The position numbers were made by a program, and so were the translations under genes. A stretch of DNA of 39,156 nucleotides from Albimonas sp036154955 (GTDB lineage Bacteria; Pseudomonadota; Alphaproteobacteria; Rhodobacterales; Rhodobacteraceae): positions 1-39,156 of the forward strand of contig JAYZWL010000024.1 in the NCBI GenBank assembly GCA_036154955.1, in the 5' to 3' direction. Below are positions 1 to 7,787 of the stretch, in pieces. The notes beneath the pieces are model-generated. The model had not been told where the DNA came from and did not search any database. It worked only from the letters and a program-made list of their open reading frames with translations. Each line of letters starts with the position of its first letter. Positions within the stretch are counted from its first letter, which is position 1.

Positions 1-122
1 CCGGCCCCGCGCGCCGCGGGCGCGGCGGCGCCGCCGGCGCGCGCTCGACGCGGCGCCCGCTCCGCCGCGCAGGACATCGCGGGACCAAAGGGGCGGGTCC
101 GGGGCGTCGGGGACGGCGGCCG

Positions 123-872
123 TCAGCGGCGGGCGGGGCGCCAGCCGGCGGCGACCGCCTCGGCCTCGGTGCAGAACCAGCGCTCGCCTTTCGCGGCGTC
201 GATCCGCGCGCGCTCGTAATCCGCCTGCCCCGGCATGTGATAGATGCGCCCCGAACCGGAGATATTGCCCTTGATCGCGCAGCCGGATTTCCGCGCGTCC
301 AGCGCCTCGTCGAGCTGCCGGCCGGTCAGCGGCGCAAGGGTCTTGCCGGCCCGGAAATCCCAGGGCGCGACGAAATCCCCCTCCCACATGCCGAGGCCGC
401 GCGCCTTGGCCCGCGCCTCCGCCTCGCCGTAAAGCTCGGGTCGGTCGCGATAGACCACCGCCATGCCCGAGGCGATCATGGCCTCGCCCAGGTCCCGGCC
501 CCGCGCCGAGCAGCGGGCGAGCGGCCGGCCATACCGGTCCCGCTCCTCGTAGACGCAGACCACCGGCGCCCCGCCGACCAGCTTGCGCAGCGCCTCGGTC
601 GCCCGCGCGCCGCAGGGATAGTCCGCGCCCGAGGCGCCGCGGCAGACCTGGTCGCGCTCCGGCGCGTCGATCTCCAGCAGGCGGATGCGTTCGTCGCGGA
701 TCCGGATCGTGTCGCCGTCGCTGATCTTCGCCGCGCCCTCGATCCGCTTCATCTGGCCGGAGGGCGCCTCCCCGACCAGTCCCGTCGCCAGGATCGCGGC
801 GACGACCAGCGCGGTCGCGGCGGCCGCGAGGCGGCGCAGCGCGGAGAGGGATGAGCGGCGGGGGCGGGGCAT
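123..872 (-). CDS. Thermonuclease-family (SNase-like) protein with N-terminal membrane/signal segment
   Basis: Staphylococcal-nuclease fold protein of 249 aa, expected to cleave nucleic acid outside the cytoplasm. A hydrophobic segment at residues about 14-32 follows an Arg-rich start, so it is secreted or anchored. The SNase core keeps the family motifs: DGDT with D54, IRLLEIDAPE with R64, D69 and E72, and DRYGRPLA with R116. These match the calcium-binding and catalytic positions of the family. Residues about 198-247 form a separate Cys-containing C-terminal module (IKGN, IYHMPG, ERWFC, AAGWR) often found in bacterial relatives. I chose the ATG at 872. A TTG at 923 in the same frame would add 17 unlikely residues encoded by a short repeat. 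It is divergent from cobS, with a 444-bp gap containing TTAA boxes. Physiological substrate unknown. Confidence 0.85.
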   Translation of the reverse strand: MPRPRRSSLSALRRLAAAATALVVAAILATGLVGEAPSGQMKRIEGAAKISDGDTIRIRDERIRLLEIDAPERDQVCRGASGADYPCGARATEALRKLVGGAPVVCVYEERDRYGRPLARCSARGRDLGEAMIASGMAVVYRDRPELYGEAEARAKARGLGMWEGDFVAPWDFRAGKTLAPLTGRQLDEALDARKSGCAIKGNISGSGRIYHMPGQADYERARIDAAKGERWFCTEAEAVAAGWRPARR

Positions 873-890
873 CGCGGCGACCGTGGACAG

Positions 891-929
891 GGCAAGTCGG
901 GGCAAGTCGGGATTTCGGGGCAAGTCGGG
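891..929. repeat. Three copies of an 11-bp direct repeat upstream of the nuclease gene
   Basis: GGCAAGTCGGG occurs at 891-901, 901-911 and 919-929, the last two followed by ATT. The copies lie in the untranslated or promoter region of the minus-strand nuclease gene. Function unknown: replication slippage or a regulator-binding array are both possible. Confidence 0.6.
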
Positions 930-930
930 A

Positions 931-956
931 TTAACGAATTCTTAAGAACTGTTAAC
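931..956. promoter_or_regulatory. Candidate CtrA-type site: three phased TTAA boxes
   Basis: TTAA occurs at 931-934, 942-945 and 952-955. The first two boxes make TTAACGAATTCTTAA, an exact TTAA-N7-TTAA arrangement as in the full CtrA recognition sequence of alphaproteobacteria. The third box is 10 bp further on, so all three lie on about the same helix face. The site sits 59-84 bp upstream of the chosen nuclease start and about 360 bp upstream of cobS. In DNA of about 70% GC such a cluster is unlikely to be random, but CtrA binding is inference. Confidence 0.45.
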
Positions 957-1316
957 ATATCCGTCGCCCGAGGGCCATCCCGCCCCGGCCGCGTCCCGCT
1001 GGCCGCCCGCATTCGGGCGCGGGGCGCCGGGCGGGCGCCGCGGCGCCTTGTCCGCGGAGTCGACTCCAAGCCGGCCGAGTCCCGCCAAATCCGCGCCCGG
1101 CGCCCCGATCCGGCGCGTTTCCCGCCCGCCGGAGCCGCGAAACCGTCCCCCGCGGCGCCAGGTCGCCCCATCCCGACCCGCCATCCGCCCCCGGATTTCC
1201 TCGCAGGCGCGGCGCCGCGCCGCTGGCGCCCTTGCGCGACCGGGGACTATGCTCCAAGAACGATGGCAGACTGACGAACATGCCCGGGACCGCCCGGCGG
1301 AAAGCGAGTTTCTCCT

Positions 1317-2306
1317 ATGGCTGACGGTGCGATCCTGGACGCGATGGAACCGACCGTGGACCTCTCGGTCCGCGACGTCTTCGGCATCGACTCCGACATG
1401 ACGGTGAAGGGCTTCCCCGAGCCGACCGACCGCGTGCCGACCCTCGACCCGACCTACCAGTTCGATCGCGACACCACGATGGCGATCCTGGCGGGCTTCG
1501 CGCATAACCGGCGCGTGATGATCCAGGGCTATCACGGCACCGGCAAGTCGACCCATATCGAGCAGGTCGCCGCCCGGCTCAACTGGCCCTGCGTGCGCGT
1601 CAACCTCGACAGCCACATCTCCCGCATCGACCTGATCGGCAAGGACGCCATCAAGATCCGGGACGGCAAGCAGGTCACCGAGTTCCACGAGGGCATCCTG
1701 CCCTGGGCGCTGAAGAACCCCGTCGCCATCGTCTTCGACGAATACGACGCCGGCCGCCCGGACGTGATGTTCGTGATCCAGCGCGTGCTGGAAGTGGACG
1801 GCAAGCTGACCCTTCTGGATCAGAACGAGGTCATCCACCCCCACCGCTACTTCCGCCTGTTCGCCACGGCGAACACGGTGGGCCTCGGCGACACGACCGG
1901 CCTCTATCACGGCACCCAGCAGATCAACCAGGGCCAGATGGACCGCTGGTCGATGGTGGTGACGCTGAACTATCTCAGCCATGACGACGAAGTCGCCATC
2001 GTGCTGGCCAAGAACCCCGACTACCAGACGCCCAAGGGCAAGACGACGATCTCGCGCATGGTGACCGTGGCGGACCTCAGCCGCTCGGCCTTCATGAACG
2101 GCGACATCTCCACCGTCATGTCGCCGCGCACCGTGCTCGCATGGGCCGAGAACGCGCGGATCTTCGGCGGCGACATCGGCTTCGCCTTCCGGGTGACCTT
2201 CCTCAACAAGTGCGATGAGCTGGAGCGGCAGACGGTGGCCGAGATCTACCAGCGCTGCTTCGGCGAGGAACTGCCCGAGAGCGCGGCCTCCATCGCGCTC
2301 GGTTGA
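1317..2306 (+). CDS. cobS: Aerobic cobaltochelatase subunit CobS
   Basis: AAA+ ATPase subunit of the CobN-CobS-CobT complex, which inserts cobalt into hydrogenobyrinic acid a,c-diamide in the aerobic cobalamin pathway in the cytoplasm. At 329 aa it has the usual family length. The N-terminus carries the CobS-like segment VREVFGID-type (here VRDVFGID, residues 19-25). Walker A is GYHGTGKST at 71-79 with K77, and the Walker B-like stretch is VFDEYDA near 139-145. The arginine-finger region near MSPRTVLAW is also recognisable. cobT follows after a 166-bp gap, so the pair is probably co-transcribed. cobN is not in the window. The ATG at 1317 is preceded by a weak GGAAAG-like ribosome site; an internal ATG at residue 10 is possible but less likely. 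Confidence 0.95.
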   Translation: MADGAILDAMEPTVDLSVRDVFGIDSDMTVKGFPEPTDRVPTLDPTYQFDRDTTMAILAGFAHNRRVMIQGYHGTGKSTHIEQVAARLNWPCVRVNLDSHISRIDLIGKDAIKIRDGKQVTEFHEGILPWALKNPVAIVFDEYDAGRPDVMFVIQRVLEVDGKLTLLDQNEVIHPHRYFRLFATANTVGLGDTTGLYHGTQQINQGQMDRWSMVVTLNYLSHDDEVAIVLAKNPDYQTPKGKTTISRMVTVADLSRSAFMNGDISTVMSPRTVLAWAENARIFGGDIGFAFRVTFLNKCDELERQTVAEIYQRCFGEELPESAASIALG

Positions 2307-2472
2307 TTTCGGGGGCTGACGCCCCTTCCCGCGCGCCCGGCTCCCCTGGGGGCCGGGCGCCGCGGCCCATGACGACGCGGGCCACGGGCCCCCTGCCCGC
2401 CCGCGAGGGACGCGCCGACGCCCGCGCCGACGGGCCCCGGCGGCCTCCCGCTGACCAAGGTGGCGCGCGCCG

Positions 2473-4359
2473 ATGAACACCCGCTCCGACAATCCCGCCG
2501 ACCCGTTCAAGAAGGCGCTGGCCGAGGCCACCCGCGCCATGGCCAACGACGCCGACCTGTCGGTCACCTACTCGGTCGACCCGCCGGGCATGGCCAACGA
2601 CTCCGTCCGCCTGCCCCAGGTCTCCCGCCGCATGAGCCGCGAGGAAGTGGTCGCCGCCCGCGGCGCCGGCGACGCCTACGCGCTGCGCATGCGCTTCCAC
2701 GACGACGCCGTCCACAACCGCTACATGCCCCAGGGCGAGATGGCGCGGTCGCTGTTCGAGGCGATGGAGACGGCGCGCTGCGAATCCATCGGCGCCCGCC
2801 AGATGCCCGGCGTGGCCGCGAACCTCGACGCCCGCATGGCCGAGACCGCCCGCCGGCTGGGTTACGGCGACATCAAGGACGCGGCCCAGGCCCCGCTGGC
2901 CGAGGCCGCGGGCTACATGGTTCGCCAGATGGCCACCGGGCGGGAGCTTCCCAAGGGGCCGGAGAACGTGCTGGGGCTGTGGCGCGGCTTCCTCGAACAG
3001 CAGTCGGGGGAGACCATCTCCCATGTCGGCGACAACCTGGAGGACCAGGCCGCCTTCGCCAAGCTGGCGCGCATGGTCATCGATCAGCTCGGCTACGGCG
3101 AGCAGCTTGGCGACGACCCCGACGACGCCGAGGAGAACGACGAGGCCGAGGAGCAGGACGGCGAGGAGCCCGAGCCCGACGGCGACGACCAGGGCGACGA
3201 GCAGGGCGACGAGAACCAGGACTACGCCCCCGACGACCAGGCCGCCGACGCGCCCGACGCCTCCTCCGCGCAGATGCAGATGGAGGAGTCCGACGACGCC
3301 GACATGGCCGAGGAGTCCATGGACGAGGAAGGCGAGACCCCCGACGCGCCCCCTCGACCGCCCGCGGCCTCGGACGCCGATCCGTCCTACAAGATCTTCT
3401 CCCAGAAATTCGACGAGGAGGTCGCCGCCACCGACCTCGCCGAACCGGAGGAGCTGGAGCGCCTGCGCGCCTATCTCGACCAGCAGCTGGAGCCGCTGAA
3501 GGGCGCCGTGTCGCGGCTGGCCAACAAGCTTCAGCGCCGGCTGCAGGCGCAGCAGAACCGCTCCTGGGACTTCGACAAGGAGGAGGGCGTGCTCGACGCC
3601 GCCCGCCTGGCGCGCGTGGTGGCCAACCCGACCACGCCGCTCTCCTTCAAGGTCGAGAAGGAGGCGAAGTTCCGCGACACCGTGGTCACGCTGCTGATCG
3701 ACAATTCCGGCTCGATGCGCGGGCGCCCGATCTCCATCGCCGCGATCTGCGCCGACATCCTCGCCCGCACGCTGGAACGCTGCGCGGTGAAGGTCGAGGT
3801 GCTGGGCTTCACCACCCGCGCCTGGAAGGGCGGGCAGGCGCGCGACGCCTGGCTGCAGGCCGGCCGCCCCGCCGCGCCGGGCCGCCTGAACGACCTGCGC
3901 CACATCGTCTACAAGCCCGCCGACGCGCCCATGCGCCGGACCCGCGACAATCTCGGGCTGATGATGAAGGAAGGCCTGCTGAAGGAGAACATCGACGGCG
4001 AGGCGCTGGAATGGGCGCACCGCCGGATCGAGAAGCGGCCCGAGCAGCGGCGCATTCTCATGGTGATCTCCGACGGCGCGCCGGTGGACGACTCGACCCT
4101 GTCGGTCAACGCCTCCAACTATCTGGAAAAGCACCTGCGCGACGTCATCGCGATGATCGAGCGCAAGCGGGCGGTGGAGCTTCTGGCCATCGGCATCGGC
4201 CATGACGTGACGCGGTATTACAACCGCGCGGTCACCATCACCGACGTCGACCAGCTCGCCGGCGCGATGACCGAACAGCTGGCGGCGCTGTTCGACACCG
4301 ACCCGGGCGCGCTGGGCAAGGCCGCCCGCCGCTCCAAGGGCGGACGCCGCGCCGCCTGA
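2473..4359 (+). CDS. cobT: Aerobic cobaltochelatase subunit CobT
   Basis: CobT pairs with CobS to form the chaperone-like ATP-driven part of cobaltochelatase, acting on CobN during cobalt insertion. The 628-aa product has the family layout: an N-terminal domain, a highly acidic Asp/Glu-rich linker at about residues 212-300, and a C-terminal von Willebrand factor A domain. The metal-ion-dependent adhesion site is DNSGS, with D410, S412 and S414. The strongly biased linker GC content produces long spurious frames on both strands, which I discarded. Start chosen at the ATG at 2473; an AAGG-like ribosome site lies somewhat far upstream. It follows cobS on the same strand. A palindromic repeat about 47 bp after the stop may help end transcription. 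Confidence 0.95.
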   Translation: MNTRSDNPADPFKKALAEATRAMANDADLSVTYSVDPPGMANDSVRLPQVSRRMSREEVVAARGAGDAYALRMRFHDDAVHNRYMPQGEMARSLFEAMETARCESIGARQMPGVAANLDARMAETARRLGYGDIKDAAQAPLAEAAGYMVRQMATGRELPKGPENVLGLWRGFLEQQSGETISHVGDNLEDQAAFAKLARMVIDQLGYGEQLGDDPDDAEENDEAEEQDGEEPEPDGDDQGDEQGDENQDYAPDDQAADAPDASSAQMQMEESDDADMAEESMDEEGETPDAPPRPPAASDADPSYKIFSQKFDEEVAATDLAEPEELERLRAYLDQQLEPLKGAVSRLANKLQRRLQAQQNRSWDFDKEEGVLDAARLARVVANPTTPLSFKVEKEAKFRDTVVTLLIDNSGSMRGRPISIAAICADILARTLERCAVKVEVLGFTTRAWKGGQARDAWLQAGRPAAPGRLNDLRHIVYKPADAPMRRTRDNLGLMMKEGLLKENIDGEALEWAHRRIEKRPEQRRILMVISDGAPVDDSTLSVNASNYLEKHLRDVIAMIERKRAVELLAIGIGHDVTRYYNRAVTITDVDQLAGAMTEQLAALFDTDPGALGKAARRSKGGRRAA

Positions 4360-4403
4360 GCCGGCCCGGACGATCCGGGGCGCGCAGGTCGACGGGCGCG
4401 CGC

Positions 4404-4429
4404 GCGCCCCGGGCTTGACCCGGGGCCTC
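4404..4429. repeat. Dispersed palindromic repeat, copy 1
   Basis: Arms GCCCCGGG (4406-4413) and CCCGGGGC (4419-4426) enclose the loop CTTGA. A 26-nt block here matches 38343-38368 with one mismatch, in the loop. It lies just after cobT and may act as a terminator-like hairpin, though it lacks a T tract. Similar CCCGGG-loop-CCCGGG elements are widespread in alphaproteobacterial spacers as far as I recall. Confidence 0.65.
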
Positions 4430-4548
4430 TCGCGCCCGGGCCGCCCGTTTTCCGTTCACCTTCAAGCGACCGACCGACCGTCCCGCCCGGGCGGCGCTTT
4501 CCACTGCGCGGCGCCGGTTTTCGCGTGACTTGGCCCTGTGGATGAATA

Positions 4549-4556
4549 ATGGTTAA
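4549..4556. promoter_or_regulatory. Candidate CtrA half-site
   Basis: ATGGTTAA is the exact reverse complement of TTAACCAT, the preferred CtrA half-site. It sits about 73 bp upstream of the VPLPA-CTERM gene in one of the few AT-rich patches of the spacer. A single half-site is weak evidence on its own. Confidence 0.3.
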
Positions 4557-4628
4557 TGCAACGGCGGCGACCCGGCCGCCGTCCCGGGCGTTCGCCCCGC
4601 CCCGTTTCGCGTCACATCCGGAGCCGCC

Positions 4629-5243
4629 ATGCGTCCGTCGTTCCGCCTGCCCGCCGCCGCGCTCTGCGCGCTGATCCCGCTCGCGCTGTCGGCCCTGCCG
4701 GCCTCGGCGCTGCCGGTGACCACCTACCGCTATTTCACCACCCTGACCCCGACCGCGTCCGCATCGGTCGGCCGGCTGGAAATCAACTGGACCACCGCGC
4801 TCGACAGCGGGATCGCGACCGAGGCCGACCTGATCTCGCTGCGTTTCCTGCTCTGGGCGCCGGCGCCGTCCTCGACCTTCCTGATCGTCGCCGACACCGC
4901 CATCGCGGGCTCCGTCGTGCAGCCCCTGGGCGGCGCCGCGCGCAGCCTGGCCGATCTCGACTTCGCCTTCGACATCGACGCCTACCAGGCCAACGGCGTG
5001 TCCGGGCTGCTCGCCTTCGACAACGACCTGGGCGGATCGGCCCCGACCGCGCCCGGCACGGCGCTGGACGCCTCCGGGACCGGATCCGCGATGGCGGTGT
5101 CGGTGTGGAACGACGGCGGCTACCTGGGCGGCTGGTCCGGCGCGGTGGAGGAAAGCACCGCCGTCCCCCTGCCCGCCGCCGCCCCGCTGCTGGCCTTCGG
5201 GCTGGCCGGGCTGGTCGCCCTCTCCCGCCGCCGGGCGGGCTGA
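4629..5243 (+). CDS. VPLPA-CTERM sorting domain-containing surface protein
   Basis: A 204-aa exported protein of unknown specific role. Residues 1-26 form a clear signal peptide (hydrophobic core ending in ALP/SALP). The C-terminus has the tripartite sorting signal: VPLPA at about 179-183, a hydrophobic helix (about 184-199) and a terminal SRRR cluster. This is the VPLPA variant of PEP-CTERM, handled by an exosortase-type system that anchors or releases proteins at the cell surface, commonly in exopolysaccharide-producing species. The central 150 residues are beta-rich and Ala/Asp/Gly/Thr-rich and I recognise no enzyme motif. No exosortase gene is in the window. The start ATG follows GGAGCCGCC, a good ribosome site. 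The gene converges with the next one, with 4 bp between stops. Confidence 0.8.
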   Translation: MRPSFRLPAAALCALIPLALSALPASALPVTTYRYFTTLTPTASASVGRLEINWTTALDSGIATEADLISLRFLLWAPAPSSTFLIVADTAIAGSVVQPLGGAARSLADLDFAFDIDAYQANGVSGLLAFDNDLGGSAPTAPGTALDASGTGSAMAVSVWNDGGYLGGWSGAVEESTAVPLPAAAPLLAFGLAGLVALSRRRAG

Positions 5244-5247
5244 GGGC

Positions 5248-5538
5248 TCAGCGCCGCCGGGTCGCGGCCCAGAGCAGCCCGAACAGCAGCGCCAGCCCCG
5301 CGGCCACCCCGGCCGCGGGCGCCTCCAGCACCGGCAGCACATAGGCGAAGAACAGGTCGGGATCGACCCGGTTCTCCAGCCCCGACTGCAACCCGATCAG
5401 GCTCGGCTGATGGATCTGCGCCCAGCGCGCGCCGAGGCTCACGAAGTCGATCGCCGCCCCCTGCCCCGCATCCCGGATGTCGGCCCAGAGCGCCAGCGCC
5501 GCGAGCGCGGTGAAGATCAGGCCGAGGATGCGCAGCAT
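5248..5538 (-). CDS. Small two-helix membrane protein, hypothetical
   Basis: A 96-aa protein with hydrophobic helices at residues about 3-19 and 68-90. Between them is a hydrophilic stretch (about 20-66) ending in acidic and aromatic residues, and a terminal RRR should stay in the cytoplasm. I recognise no family. The ATG at 5538 is preceded by GGAGA/CCTCCC, giving a usable ribosome site. Same strand as, and about 95 bp downstream of, the peptide-transport permease gene, so it may be read from the same transcript, but no functional link is visible. Length, hydrophobic pattern and ribosome site make it a likely real gene. Confidence 0.6.
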   Translation of the reverse strand: MLRILGLIFTALAALALWADIRDAGQGAAIDFVSLGARWAQIHQPSLIGLQSGLENRVDPDLFFAYVLPVLEAPAAGVAAGLALLFGLLWAATRRR

Positions 5539-5632
5539 GGGAGGTCTCCGGGCGAGGGCGTCACCGCTCTCAGTTACGCCCGCCGCGCCCGCTTGACACC
5601 CCCCATGACGCAGCCGTGACCGCCGCCCCCGC

Positions 5633-6577
5633 TCAGCGCCCCCTCAGCCGCGGGTCGAGCGCGTCGCGCAGCCCGTCGCCGATGAAGTTCACCGACAGAA
5701 CGGTCAGCGAGATCGCCAGCCCCGGCCAGATCACCCGGTCCGGCGTCAGGGTCATGAAGTTGGCCCCGTCGTAAAGCAGCCGCCCCCAGGTCGGGAAATC
5801 CGAGGGGAAGCCGAGGCCGAGGAAGCTCAGCGCGCTCTCGGTGATGATGGCGTTGGCGACGCCGAGCGTGGCGGAGACCATGATCGGGCTCAGCACGTTG
5901 GGCAGGATGTGGCGCAGGATGATCCGCCGCCCCGGCGCCCCGACCGAGCGCGCGGCCAGCACGAATTCCCGCTCCTTCAGCGCCAGCACGTCGCCGCGCA
6001 CGATGCGCGCGGTCTGCATCCAGGACGTGATGCCGATGACGAACACGATCAGAATGAAGATGCCGGATTCCGGCCCGAAAGCCTGCCGCAGCGTGTCGCG
6101 GAACAACATGATGATGACCAGCAGCAGCGGCAGCAGCGGCAGCGCCAGGAACAGGTCGGTCAGTCGCATCAACGGCCCGTCGAGCCGGCGCGAGAAGCCC
6201 GCCATCACCCCGATGGCCGTGCCCAGCAGCACCGAGAGCAGCATGGCCGTGACCCCGACCGCGAGGCTCACCTGCCCGCCCGCCATCACCTGCGCCAGCA
6301 TGTCCCGGCCGAGATTGTCGGTGCCCAGCGGGTGATCCCAGGACATGAACAGGTTCTTGGCGCGGATATCCAGCTTCTGCGGGTCGACGCTGTGGATCAG
6401 AGGCCCCACCGTCACCAGCAGCACCATGAACACGAACACCGCCGTCCCCGCCATCGCCCCGCGATGGGTGCGGAACTGCGCCCACACGTCCCGCCAGGGC
6501 GAGGAATGGCGGCGCGGCTCCGCGGGCTTGGTCGCGCCCGGGGCCGCGCCCGGGGCGGCGGCGGCTGCGTCAGTCAT
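5633..6577 (-). CDS. Peptide-type ABC transporter permease (DppC/OppC family)
   Basis: Inner-membrane permease of 314 aa and the second of the two permeases of a cluster-5 (dipeptide/oligopeptide/nickel) importer. It has the typical N-terminal helix after a basic segment (about residues 37-59), several further helices, and the EAA-type cytoplasmic loop that docks the ATPase (around VLALKEREFVLAARSVGAP, about residues 190-208). Its start overlaps the end of the upstream permease gene by 8 bp, implying translational coupling. It closes the five-gene transporter unit. Substrate cannot be read from the permease; peptides are the family default, with opines, glutathione or glycosides as alternatives. 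Confidence 0.92.
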   Translation of the reverse strand: MTDAAAAAPGAAPGATKPAEPRRHSSPWRDVWAQFRTHRGAMAGTAVFVFMVLLVTVGPLIHSVDPQKLDIRAKNLFMSWDHPLGTDNLGRDMLAQVMAGGQVSLAVGVTAMLLSVLLGTAIGVMAGFSRRLDGPLMRLTDLFLALPLLPLLLVIIMLFRDTLRQAFGPESGIFILIVFVIGITSWMQTARIVRGDVLALKEREFVLAARSVGAPGRRIILRHILPNVLSPIMVSATLGVANAIITESALSFLGLGFPSDFPTWGRLLYDGANFMTLTPDRVIWPGLAISLTVLSVNFIGDGLRDALDPRLRGR

Positions 6578-7580
6578 AGCGGATCCTCGGGTCCAGGATG
6601 CCGTAAAGCACGTCGGCGATCAGGTTGAACAGCACGATCAGCACCGCGAAGATGAAGGTCAGCGTCTGCACCGTGGGGATGTCGCCGCCCTCGATGGCGC
6701 CGATCAGCAATTGCCCCAGCCCGTTCACCCGGAAGATCTGCTCGGTGATGATGGCGCCGCCGAACACCTGCGGCAGGTTCAGCGCGATCACCGTGACCAC
6801 CGGGATCATCGAGTTGCGCAGCACGTGGATCAGCAGCACCACCTTCTCGGTCATGCCCTTGGCGCGCGCGGTGCGCACATAGTCCTGGTTGAGATTGTCG
6901 AGCACCGAGGCCCGCATGAACCGCGAAAGCTGGGAGGCGTTGTAGAGCCCCAGCACCATGGTCGGCATGATCATCTGCTTGAACTGCAGGACGAAGCTGT
7001 CCCAGTCCTCCACCACCAGCGTTGTGTCGTAAATCGACGGCAGCCAGCCCAGCGTGACCGAGAAGATCACGATGAACAGCAAGCCGGTGAAGAAGGTGGG
7101 GATGGAGAAGCCGACCATCGAGAACAGCGTCCCGAACTGGTCGAACCACGAATACTGCTTGTAGGCCGACAGCACCCCGATGGGGATGGCGATGACGATG
7201 CCCACCACATAGGACATGCCCACCACCCAAAGCGTCTGCGGCAGGCGCTGGACGATCAGGTCGATCACCGGCGACCGGGTCTGCCAGGACAGCACCCGCA
7301 GCCGCTCGCCGTCGCCGATGGTCCAGCCGGTCCATTGTTCGAGGATGTTCAGCGGCTCGTTGACCGTGAACTGGATCAGCCATTTCCAGTAGCGCACCAG
7401 GAACGGGTCGCCGAGCCCGAGGCTGAGGCGGATCTTCTCGCGCACTTCCGGCGGGATGGTCAGCGGAAGCTGGGCCGTGGGGTCCGAGGGGGCGAGGTCG
7501 AGGATGCCGAAGATCAGGAAGCTGATCACCAGCAGCGTCGGGACCGCGAAGGCCAGCCGTCGGATCGTGTAGGTGAGCAT
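6570..7580 (-). CDS. Peptide-type ABC transporter permease (DppB/OppB family)
   Basis: Inner-membrane permease of 336 aa. It opens with the characteristic MLTYTIRRL start and first helix of the DppB family, followed by a long periplasmic loop (about residues 32-125) and five more helices. The EAA loop carries the usual DYVRTARAKGM segment (about 233-243). It should pair with the downstream DppC-like permease to form the channel. A 207-bp gap with a strong hairpin separates it from the binding-protein gene, suggesting the permeases are made in smaller amounts than the binding protein. It belongs to the same minus-strand unit as the ATPases. Confidence 0.92.
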   Translation of the reverse strand: MLTYTIRRLAFAVPTLLVISFLIFGILDLAPSDPTAQLPLTIPPEVREKIRLSLGLGDPFLVRYWKWLIQFTVNEPLNILEQWTGWTIGDGERLRVLSWQTRSPVIDLIVQRLPQTLWVVGMSYVVGIVIAIPIGVLSAYKQYSWFDQFGTLFSMVGFSIPTFFTGLLFIVIFSVTLGWLPSIYDTTLVVEDWDSFVLQFKQMIMPTMVLGLYNASQLSRFMRASVLDNLNQDYVRTARAKGMTEKVVLLIHVLRNSMIPVVTVIALNLPQVFGGAIITEQIFRVNGLGQLLIGAIEGGDIPTVQTLTFIFAVLIVLFNLIADVLYGILDPRIRYD

Positions 7581-7654
7581 GAAAGCCTGCGCTGCTTGGG
7601 CTGCGGTATGCGCCGCTGCGGCCGGGTCCGCGTCGCCGCCCCCGTCCCGCGCCT

Positions 7655-7678
7655 CCCTCCCCCGCCTGCGGGGGAGGG
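7655..7678. repeat. Strong GC hairpin between binding-protein and permease genes
   Basis: Perfect 11-bp arms CCCTCCCCCGC and GCGGGGGAGGG are separated by CT, followed by a CCGGGG/TGGGGG tract. Repeats of this appearance are common in alphaproteobacterial spacers. Its position after the binding-protein stop fits a role in stabilising upstream mRNA or attenuating read-through to the permeases, which is inference. Confidence 0.6.
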
Positions 7679-7787
7679 CCGGGGTGGGGGCCGGCCGGGC
7701 CCGGGCGCCGCGGCGCGGCCGTGGCGTGGATCCGGAGGGCGGGCGCGCCGCCCCCCGGACCTCGGGTCAGGTCGGATCAGGCGCGGA

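Larger units (their letters stand above)
873..1316. other. Intergenic region between divergent nuclease gene and cobS
   Basis: This 444-bp gap holds the 11-bp repeats and TTAA boxes at its left end. Beyond 960 it is GC-rich with no persuasive gene. Reading frames crossing it on the minus strand are antisense shadows of cobS. I looked for a cobalamin riboswitch ahead of cobS and saw no B12-box-like sequence. Confidence 0.6.

Noticed and set aside
891..929. CRISPR array
   Set aside because: Repeats are only 11 bp with no regular unique spacers and no cas genes nearby.
924..1316. Cobalamin riboswitch ahead of cobS
   Set aside because: No B12-box-like sequence or matching stem arrangement seen in the spacer.
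2203..4203. Long minus-strand reading frame opposite cobT
   Set aside because: Product is low-complexity Val/Gly/Leu/His-rich and is the antisense shadow of cobT, whose identity is certain.
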